From positions 186,001 to 250,000 of the forward strand of contig JAAVVG010000009.1 of assembly GCA_012976225.1 (NCBI GenBank): 64,000 nucleotides of DNA, given 5' to 3'. The position numbers were made by a program, and so were the translations under genes. Origin of the DNA: Golubevia sp. BC0850. Lineage: Eukaryota > Basidiomycota > Exobasidiomycetes > Golubeviales > Golubeviaceae. The notes under the pieces are model-generated. The model was not told the origin of the DNA. It searched no databases and saw nothing but the letters and a program-made list of their open reading frames with translations. Positions 22,740-35,658 of this stretch are shown here, in pieces. Position 1 is the first letter of the stretch. The number at the start of each line of letters is the position of its first letter.

Positions 22740-25081
22740 ATGGACAACATTTATGATTTAATCGGAATCGGTTTTGGTGAGCGCTTCAATCCTTTTGGCT
22801 TGCTGTTACTACAACAACACTTTTGTTTTGACACAACACTCAATCTCTCGCCACTTGCTTTCCACCTCTCTTCCAGGCCCGGCCAACTTAGCTCTAGCTA
22901 TCGCTCTTACTGAAAAGGCAGATGGAAATCCAAACATTCATTTCCTTGAGCGTCAGCCTCACTTTGCTTGGTGAGTTTCTCGAATCAGCAGTTGTCCATT
23001 AGTCAGATCTTGGGCAGAGGAAAGATGGGACTACAGGGATATCTCGGGGATGGAGATGAGACAAACGAAGCGATTGAATGGATCGGGAAACACTTTAGAT
23101 CTAGAAACGGAGCAGAGTAGACCCAAGCCAAAGAGACAGTAGAAGATCGAGGTCTGACCTCTCCACGGCCAACTTCCCCCCCCCGGGTTCCATTCCCACT
23201 CACAGGCACCCAAGTCTACTCCTTCCAGGAGCTAACCTTCAAGTCTCACCTCTGAAGGATCTAGTCACTATGAGGGATCCAACTTCCAACTTCTCTTTTA
23301 CGAACTACCTCCACCAACAAGGAAGGTTATCAGCTTACATCAATCGAGAAGAAAGCATTCCAACTCGTAGAGAATGGAGTGCTTATCTAGCTTGGGCAGC
23401 AAAGAGGATGGCAGATGTCGTAAGCTACGGTCAACAAGTCATCAACATTGAAGCAGTAGACGCTTCAGGAAACCCACTTCCAAATGGTGTCTCTCCAACT
23501 ACCGAACATCCAATCGTTTTAGTCAAGATTACTTCTCGTTGTTCAGAATCTGAAAAATTACAGATTAGATTTGCCAAGAATTTAACCATTGGAGTTGGAG
23601 GACAACCTAGGGTACCAGAAGTTCTTTTACCATTATATCCTTCAGATCCATGGAAAACTTCAATTGAAAACCCAGAAAGGGTGATTCATTCTGGAACTTT
23701 TTTACCTTCTTTAGCCGCTTTGAGTCCAACTCTTCATTCTATTGTAGCTTCAAATTCAGTTCAAGCTTCAAGAGCACCTTCACCAACAAATTTACAAACC
23801 TCAATTTCTTCTTTACCAACTGCAGTTGGATCAGCTTCTAAACCTCTGAGATTAGCGGTAGTTGGAAGTGGACAATCTTCTGCTGAAATGTGTTTACATC
23901 TTCACAAGACTTTCCCTTCAGCAAAGGTGATTTTATTCTTTAGAGCTAGTGCTTTGGTACCTTCAGATGATTCAGCTTTCGTCAATTCGGTAGCTTTCGA
24001 TCCTGAAAGGACTGATACTTTTTGGAAAGCTGGAGCTCAAGAAAGGTCAGATTGGTTAAAGGAATTCAAACGTACAAATTATTCAGTGGTTAGAACAGAT
24101 GTTTTGAACGCACTCAATGAAATCATTTATGATCAAGGAATTGATTTAGATGCTCCTTATCCAGGTGCTGCTGGTCCAAGTGAAGGTTCAATTGAGATTA
24201 GAGGCAACACTGAAGTAGAATCCTTCGAAGAAATTGGAAAAGGTGGAGATAGACCTCAAATTTCATTGTCTCTAAGGAGTAACAAGGATCCAAACCTTCC
24301 AATTGAACAATTGGAATTCGACGCAATCTTTATGGGAACCGGATTTGAACGTAGACCTTCACATTTAAGATTCCTTTCACCTCTAGCACCTTATTTCCCA
24401 GCTCTTTCAGAAACTGTCATTCCAACTTCAGATTCTGCCATTGCAGCTTCTGAAAAGATTCAAGAAGAAGCTCCACATCCAGATGGCCATCCAAAAGCTC
24501 AACAAGGAAATGAATCAATGCCGGAAGAACAAGATGAATTGATTCAAGAAAGATGGAGAGAGAGAACTAGAGGGATCGCAAGAGACTATACTTTGGTTTC
24601 TTATCTTTCTGATTCTTTCACTAAAGCAAAAGAACCTTCTCCATTACTTTTACTTGAAGAAAATGAATTACTCAACGAAAGTAGAAGACCTTCTGTGGTT
24701 TCTGGTAGTTCTAGTAGATCTTCAAGTAGAACTTTGGATGGTGCTAGTTCTCCAAATCTTTCTCCAAAATCAAACGCTAGGAATTTACTTTCAAGTCCTT
24801 CTCATAGAGTTAAAGATTCTTGTCCATTTGAACCTAGCGTTTATGTCTTTGGTGGAAATGAGGCTACTCATGGTTTATCCGATTCACTACTCAGTATTTG
24901 TGCTTGGAGAGCTGGTGAAGTTTCAAGAGGTTTGAGTCATAAAGTTACCAGCAAGAATGGATCTCACAGCCATAGCTCTGTCGCTTCTAATGCTCAACAA
25001 CTGTTGAATACCCCAACTTCTCCAGTTAAGAAACTTCAAAATGCAATGGCTACTACTGTGGAGAAATTGTCTCTGGTTTAA
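22740..25081 (+). CDS. L-ornithine N5-monooxygenase (siderophore biosynthesis)
   Basis: FAD- and NADPH-dependent enzyme that hydroxylates L-ornithine at N5, the first committed step of hydroxamate siderophores such as ferrichrome (SidA, Ustilago Sid1). Exons 22740-22776 (13 codons), 22877-22970 and 23206-25081; phases close, 668 residues. FAD site IGIGFGPANLALAIAL is completed across the first splice. Substrate-side block WHPSLLLPGANLQVSPLKDL is completed across the second, followed by TNYLHQQGRLSAYI and RREWSAYLAWAAKRM. NADPH site is VVGSGQSSAEMCL. C-terminal signature is EATHGLSDSLLSICAWRAGE. Acidic and Ser-rich insertions before the C-terminal motif make it longer than ascomycete SidA (about 500 residues). 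No siderophore synthetase or transporter lies next to it, so it is not in a cluster here. Confidence 0.93.
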
Positions 25082-25576
25082 ACTTTCTTCTGGGTCCGCC
25101 CCCCCCTCTCTCTCTCTCTCTCAAATCATTTCTTAATCTACAGCTAGATCAACAAAATCAAACTCAAATCCTTTTCTACTCATTTTTTATATTCTCTTTC
25201 ACTCCATTCAGTTAATCTCATTCTTCGTTCTCATTCAAAGAAAAGCAAATCAAATCAAAAGAAAATTCTTTGATGCTTCCTTCAGCTTCTTTTCCCATCT
25301 TTTCACTTGTAAAATTTCAATCTGTTTTCGTTTCTTCTCTCTATTTGACTCCCAGATTCTCAAAAAGCTTAACCTTGTTAGTCGACAATGAAACTTCACG
25401 AAATTATAGAATCAATCTGTTCTCATCTTTCGCTGCCTGCGTGTGAGTTCGTAAAACTTTTTCTCGTCCTCGTCTTTCTATCACCTCTCCAGCACAACTT
25501 GAAAGTGCGAACCTTGAATTCCAAAGAGCGAAAAAGATTTCAACGGAAAAGGATCGCGTCAATTACAGGCAAATTT
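25082..25576. other. intergenic region between convergent genes
   Basis: 3' flanks of the siderophore gene and of the convergent unknown gene. A CT microsatellite occupies 25106-25122 right after a C run. No gene seen. Confidence 0.6.
25106..25122. repeat. CT dinucleotide microsatellite
   Basis: Run of CT repeats in the 3' flank of the ornithine monooxygenase gene. Confidence 0.85.
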
Positions 25577-27896
25577 CTATCTCTTCTCGAGGCCCAAATC
25601 ATTCCAAATTGCATCCTCCCAACCCAAGTCCTCCTCATCCTTCTCATCCAATACCTCTTGAACCTCTGCTTCCTTCGATTCTCTTCTCTTATTCTGTTTG
25701 ACTTCGCTACCAGTTCTCACCGCCTTTCCTTTCCCCTTTGCTTTCTTCTTCTCACTCTCATTTCCACTTTGAATTTGATGATCCACAAAAATCCCTTTCT
25801 TCTTCGAAGAGCCACTTTCATTTCCTTGAGTTTGTTTCTCAGTTGAAACAGAGACTGATTCTTCCTCCGCCTCTCCTTCGACTTCTTTCCCAAGCCAAAA
25901 TTGTTCTTCTTCTTGACTTTTCTCAAAGGCTTCTCTCTGTTGATAACCCGAACGCAAACTCTTAGCCCATTTACTTCCAAAGCTGCTGGAACTTGAACCT
26001 TGATCTTTGGTCTTTCCGGGCGAAGAATCTTCACTTTTCTCCGGAAGAATCAATTTGGATTTCTTCTTTGGAGGAGGTGAAGAAACTTCGTCTTTTGGTG
26101 GGAGGATGAGCTGAGGTCGAAGTGGAATTGAAGGTTTCTTGGATTTCTGAGAGCTACGAGAACGTTTGGATTTCCTGGGTGTAGATGAGGATTGAGCACC
26201 AGTCTGAACGTTAGAAGAAGGAGATGGCTTATTGACTTGAGAGAGGAACAGATCTGTTCCTGGCTGCTCAGTCGGCTAGGAGGTAGATGAAGAAAGGTTT
26301 TAGGTCGGTGGACAGTTTCAGAAAGCCCTTCAAACGAGAGTTTTTTCGAGGTCATCTTACCTTGTACTCTCTCGTAGGAGTCTCTTGGACTTTATTTCCG
26401 TTCTTCCAGAACTCATTCCAACCCTCAGTAGGTGCTGGACAAGAGGTCTCTGTCGACTCGAGTTGTTCGTCAACTCTCTCAGCATTCCATGCTCCCTCCT
26501 CTTCTTCGATCTCTTCTACCTCTTGATTGTATCCAAAGACTTCTCTCGGTCTTTGGAACCCTTGGTTCTTCAACTCTGCTTCGACTTCCTCGAGTTGATG
26601 AGAAGGTTCGGAACGTAGAGACTTTTCAGGAGAGAGCGCCTCTTCGAACGCTTCAGAGTCAAAGTTCGGGTCTAGCAGAGACTGAGCGATCGGTCCATCT
26701 GAGACCGTAGGAGAGATCTGAGAGATGAATCGAGGGAAATTGCCATCCTCATCGTAATCGAGATCTGGAGCTTGTTGATAAGATGGGATAGAAGGTGGTG
26801 GAGGAGGTGACACGATTCTAATTCCGTTGTTGTCATTTATCCCCTCATTTCTAGGTAGATGGTGGTCTATGAAGGGCTTAATGTCGTTCAATCTTGTTTC
26901 TGGATGTTGGAATGAGGTTAGGCGAGGACGAGAAGGGGCTGCTCAGGATTGGAGAAGTCGAGAGGGTAAAAGACCTTGTCGGGAAAGTCGACTGTATGCC
27001 TCGAATTTTTGCGATTCCAAGAGTATCGAGCTTCTGAGAGCCTTTAAGTATGTTCAGGAACTCACAAACTTGAGGTCCCACTTCGTTGCGATTTCTCAAA
27101 GCTTCCTTCAGCCATTGTGGCACTGGTGAGTGAGAGGTCGGTGGAGTGTCAGGGCTCTGTGAGCGAAAGAAAAGGCATCTGATGTTAGCTGAACCACTCT
27201 TTTCAGATTCTCAGAGATCCACGTACTCACCCCTTGAATCAAAGCCATAGATACGGTAGTGTAACGTTCCCCTAGAACTCTCTGATCACTTGAAGGTTCT
27301 GGCGTGAAGGAGAAGACGCTTGGAGTACTAAAAGAAACTTCTCGAGAAGCGAGATCATAAGCTTCTCTAGCTCTTCTTCTGGTCCTTTCACTGTCGTTAG
27401 AGCTCGTTTCGTTCGGCTGATTGGGGTATGGCCTCTTGTGATGAGTAGCCTGTTTCACTAGCTGAGACATAGCAGCGTTGGTAGAGTGAGAACGTTTGCG
27501 AGAGTGAGAATTGGCCCTGTAGAAAACTTGGTCAAGACTTGCGGCAGCTAGACCCGGAGTAGAGAAGGAGGGAGGGAGAGTGTATCGACGATGTGGGAGA
27601 TCTAGAATTGGGAGGGAAGTCAGTGGGATAGGTCCGGGAGATGGGATCTCCATCTCCTCGACAAACCAGGATGACCAGAATCAGCATGAGGAAGATGACT
27701 GAGAGAATTAAAGGAGGGAGAAAAGAGGTCAGTATTGAGAAAGAGAGGGAGAAGATGGAGGCTGCGGATGAGGGATCAGAAGTTAGACTCACTGATCGAT
27801 GTTGGGGGAATCGTTGAGCTGACTTCTTGATCTCTTCTGCTTTGTAGCTGCAGTTTTGGCTTTCGTTCTGTACCTAGAGTGATTTTGAGAAGGCAT
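25577..27896 (-). CDS. novel multi-exon protein, unknown function
   Basis: No family recognised. Six exons (27793-27896, 27667-27698, 27231-27601, 27066-27156, 26361-26866, 25577-26266) whose phases all close to 597 residues, strong support for a real gene. One exon is only 32 nt and is followed by a 65-nt intron. The N-terminus is basic (RYRTKAKTAATKQKRSR). A compact, probably folded patch is VPQWLKEALRNRNEVGPQV near residue 190, formed around a splice junction. A poly-Pro segment SPPPPPSIP follows, then a strongly acidic middle (EVEEIEEEEGAWNAE), a Lys-rich stretch (PRKSKRSRSSQKSKKP), and an acidic/aromatic end, EDLGWEDAIWNDLGLEKR. Charged blocks suggest a nuclear scaffold or chromatin-linked protein; that is inference only. 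Confidence 0.72.
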
Positions 27897-28035
27897 GGTG
27901 GAGAGTCCAGGAGAGAAGAGATTGAGGCTCCGCTTCACTCAATGTTCAAAAACACGAGAAGCTTCTTATCATTTCTTCTTCTTAGACTTTCCAACCCAAG
28001 CTGACAATATTTTGAAAATAACTTCAAACATCATA

Positions 28036-29925
28036 ATGATATTCTACTTGGCATCAGGATCTTCTGGAAAGAGAAACAATGGCTTTCAAAAAGCAAAGAG
28101 ATTGGTGAGTCTCCATCCGTTTTCAAAAGTTCGCGGTTCTAATTGAGAATCAGAGTTGAGTCTCTAACAAGGAACGTGCTCTGTTCTAGGAAAAGGACTG
28201 GTCTCTCTGTTCAATGCGATTCCACTGAACTCAGCATCAAATTCACTTCAACTCTTCCCTCTCTCTTGCCAGCCTACCCCTCTTTTGCTCTTTTGCGTTC
28301 TACTCTTTCTCTCAACTCTCACTTTCACCCTCAGCGATTTGATTATTACTAACACTGAACCCAGAGAGTGTCTTCCAATGAACATCGATTTCGGCAGAGA
28401 TCCTACCCTAACTTACGTCGTCTGGATCATAACTCAATATGGTCCAGTCGATGCCTACCAAGTAACGGAACTTTACCCGGAAGGAAAACCTTTTCAATAT
28501 CAGCCTCGTCGTGATACTGGGGATTTTGGAGCAGAAGTTAACGAGATCCTCATCGCAGTCTCTGACAGCTTAGGCCAAGCAAACACGAGTAAGTGAAAGA
28601 TCAAAGAAAACAGGAGGAAAGAACTTCAACATTTTAACTTTTATGCCTTTTCCCTACCTCTATTTTTAGCTGTTAATCAAACCATCGGAACCTCCAAACT
28701 TTCTAAGGATCAAGCCTGTCCGAAGATCAATCAGCCCATCCCTTGGTTATTCGTAGCCGATGTTGTAGGCGTTGGAGAGAATGCGACTCTTGAAGAAGCA
28801 CACGCCTATTCGCAGTGTTCGGAACTAGAGTTTTATCCCACATCATACGACGATCCTGCAATTTCTCCTCCTCCAGATCCAATTCCTCCTTTCACCATCA
28901 CTTTTCTACCAGTTGAAGGAACTCCAGTCACCGTCACTCTTCCAGCCTCAGCCTCCAATGTAGACGACCTCCTCTTCTACTACACTTCAATTCTGCCCTT
29001 CAAAGCTGGAACCATGTTCCAAGTATTAATGGGAGATGCTAAAGGTGGAGCAACTGGTGGGTTTACTCCTCTTTCAATCGTCGCCGAATCCAACGAGACT
29101 TTTTGTCTCGAAGAAGGCTATCAACAACTCAACGCAGACCCCCTCAAGCCCTTACCTGTCAGTGGATTAGTTGCAGAATGGAGGGATCTCAAGCCCTTTA
29201 AGGACAATTCTAACCGCAACAGTATCATTGGAGGTGTTATAGGAGGAGCCGTTGCTGCTGGAATTCTTCTAACTCTGCTCGCTGTCTTTCTGTTCCACAG
29301 AAGAAAGAAGATCAAGGCTAGAGACGAAGCAAGAAAGGAAGAGAACAGATTTATGGATCTTGACGGAGATGAAGATGGTAACACTGAGCTAGGTTCAAGA
29401 GGAAGAAAAGACGGAGAAATGAGTCAAACTTAGTTAGTGTCGCTTGTCGTTTTGACGTAAGGGAAAGAGCAGCTGACAAACTTTGTTCCCCTCTGGCCTC
29501 TCTTCTGTTTCAGTTCTATCACTCCTTTCGATTACCAATCAAGTGCCTCTGCACCTTCTCAACAGAACGGTCCTCGTTCAGCCACAGACAGTCTAAGCGT
29601 TGGAGGTTCAAGTTGGGGTGGCGACCTCCACTCTAACGAAATTTCAGTTCCAAAGCCAAACTTCCAGTCATTCGGTCAGCATTTCGAAGAGGCCTCAAAA
29701 GGCTTGGAAGGCGGAAACGCTTCTTCTGCAGGAGCTGGTGCTTCTCTGGTCAACGCTTTTAACGACGAGAGAGACGAGGTTGGATCAACTTCTTCTCATC
29801 CAGATCAAGATCCAATCTCCTCAGCCAGAACCTATCAGCTAAGAGCTACAAACGTCGACGAAGAACCTATCGAAGATGTCGGAAGAGCAAATTCTCAATC
29901 CGTCGTCGAAGGTCAACATCAATAG
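28036..29925 (+). CDS. type I membrane glycoprotein, unknown function
   Basis: Exons 28036-28104, 28273-28588, 28670-29432 and 29514-29925; phases close, 519 residues. After a 23-residue basic start comes a signal-like hydrophobic segment, PLLLFCVLLFLSTLTFTLS. An extracellular part follows (ECLPMNIDFGRDPTLTYVVW, NQSxT-type glycosylation sites such as NTS, NQT, NAT and NET). One transmembrane helix at about residue 325 (GVIGGAVAAGILLTLLAVFLF) is followed by a stop-transfer HRRKKIKAR. The Ser-rich cytoplasmic tail is about 170 residues. The layout resembles fungal cell-wall sensors, but there is no WSC or CFEM domain. The first exon is the weakest part: a different upstream exon could supply the start. 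Confidence 0.68.
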
Positions 29926-30527
29926 AACGGCAAAAGTGAGTCGGACAAAGAGATGTGAGTCAAAGAAAGCTAAGAGAGAGTCAATCATTCTACTCAGAGA
30001 AAATTTTGATCTTCCATTCAACAGCCGGTCAAATCCTTCCAATCGCCTTTATTTCTCAAGAGTCCAGACTCAAGCTTCAGGTTCCATCTTCTCTTTTCCA
30101 GCGCAAAGCCTCCTTTTCTGTTGTGTTTCTCTTCTTCGAGGCGTTCTAGACCCCACTCTATTCCCCTGAAATAGTCAGTTTCTTAGTACCATTTCTAAGT
30201 TGACCCCGTTTTCCATGTAGCAATTTCCGCATTCTCCTCAACCCCTTACTTCCCAATGTTGATGTCACCCTTGGTTCACCCTATTGTAGTTTTCGAACCT
30301 ATTGCGAGTGGCGATCTTTCTGTACCGTGAGAGAGTGTTACTTGGACGGGATCAAGGATTTGCTTGAAAATGAGACGAGAAGAAGACAAATTCACTTTCT
30401 GATCAAGCGCTGAGGGACTTCAAGCTTAGATTGCGTTCTGGTGAATAGACCAAGTAAGTTGTCGGAAGTCACAAACCTATTCAGATTCCCTTTAGATCGA
30501 GATTTCCATTTCAAATTCTTCAACATC
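29926..30527. other. intergenic region between convergent genes, no gene seen
   Basis: About 600 bp of 3' flanks. Short frames on both strands are without support. Confidence 0.55.
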
Positions 30528-32634
30528 TCAACGTCCAATGTGGCCACCCTGACGCAACTGTCCAACATCTTTTTCAGAATATCCAAGTTCTTTTAAGACT
30601 TCATCTGTGTGCTCTCCAAGAACTGGTGGAGGTCTCGAAATCTAAAAGAAATGAAAAGGGGAAAGGAATGATGAGTTCCAAACCCGTCGCGCCAGCAAGT
30701 CCCAACTATACTCACCGCCATCTTTCCCTCTCCATATTTGACAGCCGGACTAAGAATCTTGATTTTTCCAGCTCTAGGATGTTCAACTTCACTAACCACA
30801 CCTCTATCAATCGCTTGAGGATGATTGAAGGTACCTTCGATATTTCTGATAGGAGCCGAAGGAATCTTCCCGGCTATCAAATTTAACCATTCTTGAGTTG
30901 GCTTTACGGAGAATAATTTAATTAAGATCGGAATCAAAGTGTCGCGATTCTTAACTCGAAGAGCGTTTGAGGAGTAGAGAGATGAAGTTGAAAGATCTGG
31001 TTGTCCGAGTAGAGTGGACAGAGTTTTGAATTGCCCGTCGTTTCCGGCCCCGACTGATGATTTGAAAGGATAGTGAGGGGGGACGAGGTTAGAGAGGGGG
31101 GTTGGAAGAAGGTGTTGAGTGATGGAGGAAGGTCATCAAATGGTGAACTCACCCATCATGAATCCATCTTGAGTTGGGAATCTGTCAAAAGAAAACGAAT
31201 CGCAAAAACAACAGAAGGTCAGGATTGTTTTTGGCTTACTAGATAGGGACCGAATCGTCTTAGAAATTCACACTTGATAAGGAACAATCGAAGGATGAGC
31301 AGTTCCCTGTCTAGTAGCTTCCTTCCCAGCAATCAAATAGTTACTTCCGATGTTTGCCAAAGAAGCAATTTGAGATTCGAAAAGACTGAAGAAGAAAAAC
31401 AAGAAGTTCCACGAAGAAGGTTAGATCCTTTTGTAATATCTGTTTTTCTTTTCTACGACTCACCTGGCATCAATGTGAACACCCTTTCCAGTAGTAGAAC
31501 GCCCAATCAAAGCTGCCATGATAGCTCCATGAACGTAAAGTCCGGTTGTCAAATCAGTCATAGCTACTCCGATCTGAAGAACAAAAGATGAAAAGAAGGA
31601 TTAGGGAGTGAAGCGAAAGAGAGATTGGGGATTTGAAGGGTTGCTTACTTTGACTGGCGGTCTGTCTGCTTCCCCGGTACTGAAAAGATTGAAAAATTGA
31701 GGTATGGAAGGGATTGAGCATAGGACGAGATCAGGAAGAAGACTTCCGAGAGAATGAGAGAGACTCACATGTGGAAAAGACCAGCATCGGCGGCAATGAT
31801 GACATCATATCTGAATCAGAAAGGGAGCGAGTTCAACTTTTTTTGAAAAGCAAGACAGGCAGCCCAAGTAGGTAGAGGACGAGAAGGATAAGAAGAGCTC
31901 TCCATCCCCCCCCCTTTCTTCCACTTACCCCGCCGAGTCCCCATACGGACCCGTCTGTCCGTAGCCCGTAATACTGGCGTAGATCAAATCCGGTTTGATC
32001 TTCTTCAATTCTTCGTATCCAAGCCCCATGGCTTTCAATTTACTACGGGAGAGAAACGCAGGAGAGAGAGGTTCTAGTCAGTCACATTACTTCTTTCCTC
32101 CCAAAGCAAACTCCTCAATACTAACCCAGGCAAGTAATTCTCAACCAAAACATCAGCTTTCTTAACAAGTTGATGAACGATCTCTTTACCTTTCTGACTT
32201 TTCAAATCCACAGTGATACTTCTTTTATTTCGATTGACACTCAAAAAATAAGCGCTCTCTGGAGGTAGATCGTTCCAATAATCTTGTTTACCTTCTGGAG
32301 CTTTCAACTGAGGTTGATTTGGTGCAAAAGGTGGAGACCAAGAACGAGTATCGTCACCTCCTTTTGGATGTTCGATCTTGATTACGTCTGCACCTAAATC
32401 CGCGAGTAACATTGTACAGTAAGGGCCTGCTAAGACTCGTGTTAGATCAACTACTTTTAAGCCTTTTAAGGGCGGGGGGATTGAGGCTAGAGGAGTTGAA
32501 GTTGTCGAGAGGATGGAAGAAGAGAGAGAGAAAGAACGGGATTGAAGGATAGGAGAACGAAGAGTTGGGACAAGGCATCTTGAGTTGAGGGTTGAAGCCG
32601 AGAATAATCGAGTTGATAGTCTTTGGAGACTCAT
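30528..32634 (-). CDS. family III CoA-transferase (CaiB/BaiF; SUGCT-like), probably mitochondrial
   Basis: Moves CoA between acyl groups; the closest animal counterpart is succinyl-CoA:glutarate CoA-transferase. The first ~50 residues are Ser/Arg/Leu-rich with few acidic residues ([19 protein letters not shown]), a typical mitochondrial presequence. Family motifs: [99 protein letters not shown], and [17 protein letters not shown] (with the expected catalytic aspartate). The C-terminus carries [21 protein letters not shown]. At least seven introns, short and with GTAAGT or GTTAGT donors, interrupt the gene; junctions in the middle were checked for phase, the last ones only by protein continuity. 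Acyl donor and acceptor cannot be read from sequence. Confidence 0.9.
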
Positions 32635-32932
32635 ACTTCCAACTTCTGAAAACTATCAAGCAGAAAGTGAAAAATCTGTAGAAGTGTGTGGGAAGAGGAT
32701 GAAGCCGAACGATAACCGAAGAAGCTGGAAGCCAATTGCTTCTGCCTTCGACTCCACGAGGCAAGAACAAGTATTAAGAAAGCATCAAGTTCAAGTTCAA
32801 GTAGATTTTGAATAGAATAGACCCATACAGTACAGTAGTTCAAGAAGCAGGAGGGAGAGAACAGCATAGCATTCGATCTCCAAGTCCACGGATCATTCTA
32901 CCCGTCCACCTTTCTTCCTCTTCCATCAAACC
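32635..32932. promoter_or_regulatory. bidirectional promoter, CoA-transferase / EHT1-type hydrolase
   Basis: 298 bp between divergent starts. CT-rich leader just before 32933. No TATA box noted. Confidence 0.45.
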
Positions 32933-35374
32933 ATGAAAACGCTGATAGATTTCCTTCTAATTTTCCCAACTTTACTAGTCAGAATCATTCTGATGCCGTT
33001 GAAGTTATCTCCAAAGAGTTTCTCCTCAGTTAGATTGTTATTCTCTCCAACCATCTCAACCTCAACTTCAACTTCAATTCCAGCCTCTCTACCCAACTTA
33101 AAAGAGCTTATAACAACCTATTGCCCATCGATATCCTCTTCAGCTCATTACAAGCCACATCCACTCCTACCTAGCGGCCACTTTCAAACATTGTTCTCAG
33201 CGGCAGCTAACACTGTAGATGAGGATGTAGTAACTTACAAAAGAAGGGTTCTACTTTTACCTGATGGTGGAACTCTTTCAATCGACATTTCACCTCCTGA
33301 ACTAGCTGATGATGATCTAGATGGAAAGATTCCGACTGTGGTTTGTTTGCATGGGTTGACTGGTGGAAGTCATGAAGCTTAGTGAGTTCAAAGAAGTCAA
33401 GACAGTGAGGCGTAGGAGGTAGGAGGAGGTTGCTGCTTGGAACAGAAAGAAAGCTCATCAACAGATCAATTCAAGTGACGGAACGAGAGGAGAGAATGGG
33501 GTTGGGTTGAGCTAGAAGGTGAAGCAAGTACAACTCGAGACTGAACCGCCCTTCCACCCCTCTCCCTCTTCCTCCCAGTGTACGAAATTGTTTGACTGTC
33601 ATGTGTGCACCGAGAGAGTTAGGCGGAGATGGATATAGAGGAGTGGTAGTCAATTTCAGAGGTTGTAAGTCTCGCCCTTGTCCTACCTCAACCCACTTTC
33701 CCTATCTAGCATCTTGCTTTTGTCTGACAACATGCTTCTACCTGCCAACTCGATCGTATCTGATCACTGCTTTGCTCTTTCCACTCACCTCTCTATAACA
33801 CAGGCGCCAACACTCCAGTCACTTCACCTCAGCTCTATTCCGCCTCAAAGACCTCAGATCTCCGAGTAGCTCTCTTATTCCTCACCAAAATCTTCCCCCA
33901 ATCACCTATGATGGGAGTAGGTTTTTCTCTAGGAGCCAACATTTTAGCAAAATACATGGGAGAAGAAGGTTCTCAGACTCCTCTTCGTGGTGCTTTACCC
34001 ATTGGAACTCCTTTCGATTTATATCAAGGTTCGTTAGCTCTTGAAGATGGTTTGTTGATGTCTAAGGTTTACTCGAAGGTCATGAGTTCCAACTTAGTTA
34101 AAGTGATCACTAGACATGCTGCCACTCTGGTTTTGGATTCGAATTTCATTCCTAGATTCCAGAAATTGTTAGATCCTAACCCTACTAAAGAGGTTATGAA
34201 AGAGAGAGGAGGAGTTAAACCTCAAACTTTAAGATATGTGGATGATAATATGACAAGATTTGGTGGTGGACATTCAGAACCTTATGGAGAATTTCCTTTC
34301 GGCCATGCAAATGATTATTACAAGTTCGGAGGAGCAACCAACTTTTTATCGGGTGTTAGAAGACCCCTGTTAGCGTTAAATGCAGATGATGACCCTATAG
34401 TTCCAGCTCATATCATTTCAGGAGTGATCAAAGCAATGGGTATCAACGTGAAAGATGATGAGAAAGACGTGCTGGAGAAAGCTGAACAAGAGAAGTTTGA
34501 AAAGAAACACTTAGTTGAGAATGGAAACCCTAATATCGTTTTGGCTCTTACTAAAGGTGGTGGACATTTAGGTTGGTGGACTTCTAGAAAAAATGGAGAA
34601 GGTAAAAGTTGGAAACCTGTTAGATGGTTGAAAACGCCTGTTAGAGAATTCTCTAGGGCAATCTTTAGTGAGGAAAGTAAGGTTTTGGATCAACCTTGTA
34701 AAGATGCTATTGCTTGGAATCAAGACGGTAGGGTCGTTGAGAAAGAAGTTGAAATCGAATTCCTTCCGGCTAGTTGTTTACCTTCTTATAAGACTCAAGT
34801 TGGGGGAGCGAAAGCTAATGGATCGGCTTCCCAATCTAATGGATCAGCAAAAGCAAATGGCCATTCCAAAGAGATCAAGGAATCAGAGGAGATAGAGGAT
34901 CAAGGTGGAATTGCTGTGTCAGGGGCTGGAGCGAGTCGAGTGGCTTGGTTGATGACGAAGTTGTTGGATGAAGCTCCTTTGGTTCATCCTTCACATGCCA
35001 AGAATGGGTGGGTCAAGCCTGCTGATGATCAGATTCAGAGAATCAAGGTCAGGATGGTGAGTTTTAAAGACTACAGCTCTACCCGTACCAATTCTGATGT
35101 CTTTTCCTGGTCAACACAACAGTATGGCGATTCCAAGAGACCTGAAGTCGGATTCTATGAACTAGGATTTGATACTCGTGTTGGTGAGTTCTCTCGTGTT
35201 CGAGCCAGAAGCTCGGGTGTAGATGAGGAGCTACGACTGACCCTCAAATCACATTGCTTCTTTCCCTCAGCTGGGGCTGGTTGTACTTTCCAAGGTGGGA
35301 AACAAGAACCAGGAAACGATGGAGGTGCTATCGATGGAAAGAAGAAAGGTGGCGATTTGGTGGCTGGCTTGTAA
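32933..35374 (+). CDS. alpha/beta hydrolase of the YheT/ABHD1-3/EHT1 family
   Basis: Serine esterase or acyltransferase; yeast relatives Eht1/Eeb1 make and break medium-chain fatty-acid ethyl esters. Five exons (32933-33381, 33579-33664, 33804-35056, 35123-35183, 35271-35374), all phases closing, 650 residues. N-terminal hydrophobic segment LIDFLLIFPTLLVRIILMPL may anchor it to a membrane or lipid droplet. Motifs: LLPSGHFQTLF, VVCLHGLTGGSHEAYVRN, GYRGVVVNFRGCANTP, nucleophile elbow MMGVGFSLGANIL (GxSxG), catalytic Asp in LLALNADDDPIVP, catalytic His in TKGGGHLGWW. A C-terminal extension of about 190 residues, with Asn/Gly/Ser-rich spacers, goes beyond the usual ~450-residue length. The reaction in this species is not proven by the sequence. 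Confidence 0.9.
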
Positions 35375-35658
35375 GCCTCTTTTTTTCCCCACACACTTAG
35401 ACTTAAATTGCCATGGACTTGTAAATAGAGATAGAAACACTCAATTTCATAGACGGACTCATGATGCATCATTTTCAAAGAGCTGTCTCTCTCGTAAGAT
35501 CTCTAGCTCGATTTGCGGTGGGAGTTACTCTTCGACCGCGTACTGCCTTCGACTGAAGTCGGGTTAAATAAAGAATGCCAGACAGTGATGATTAAAAAAT
35601 GAGAACAAAGCAGCTAAATAAAATTACAATGCAGAGACAAATGATTAGAGTTGGGGAA

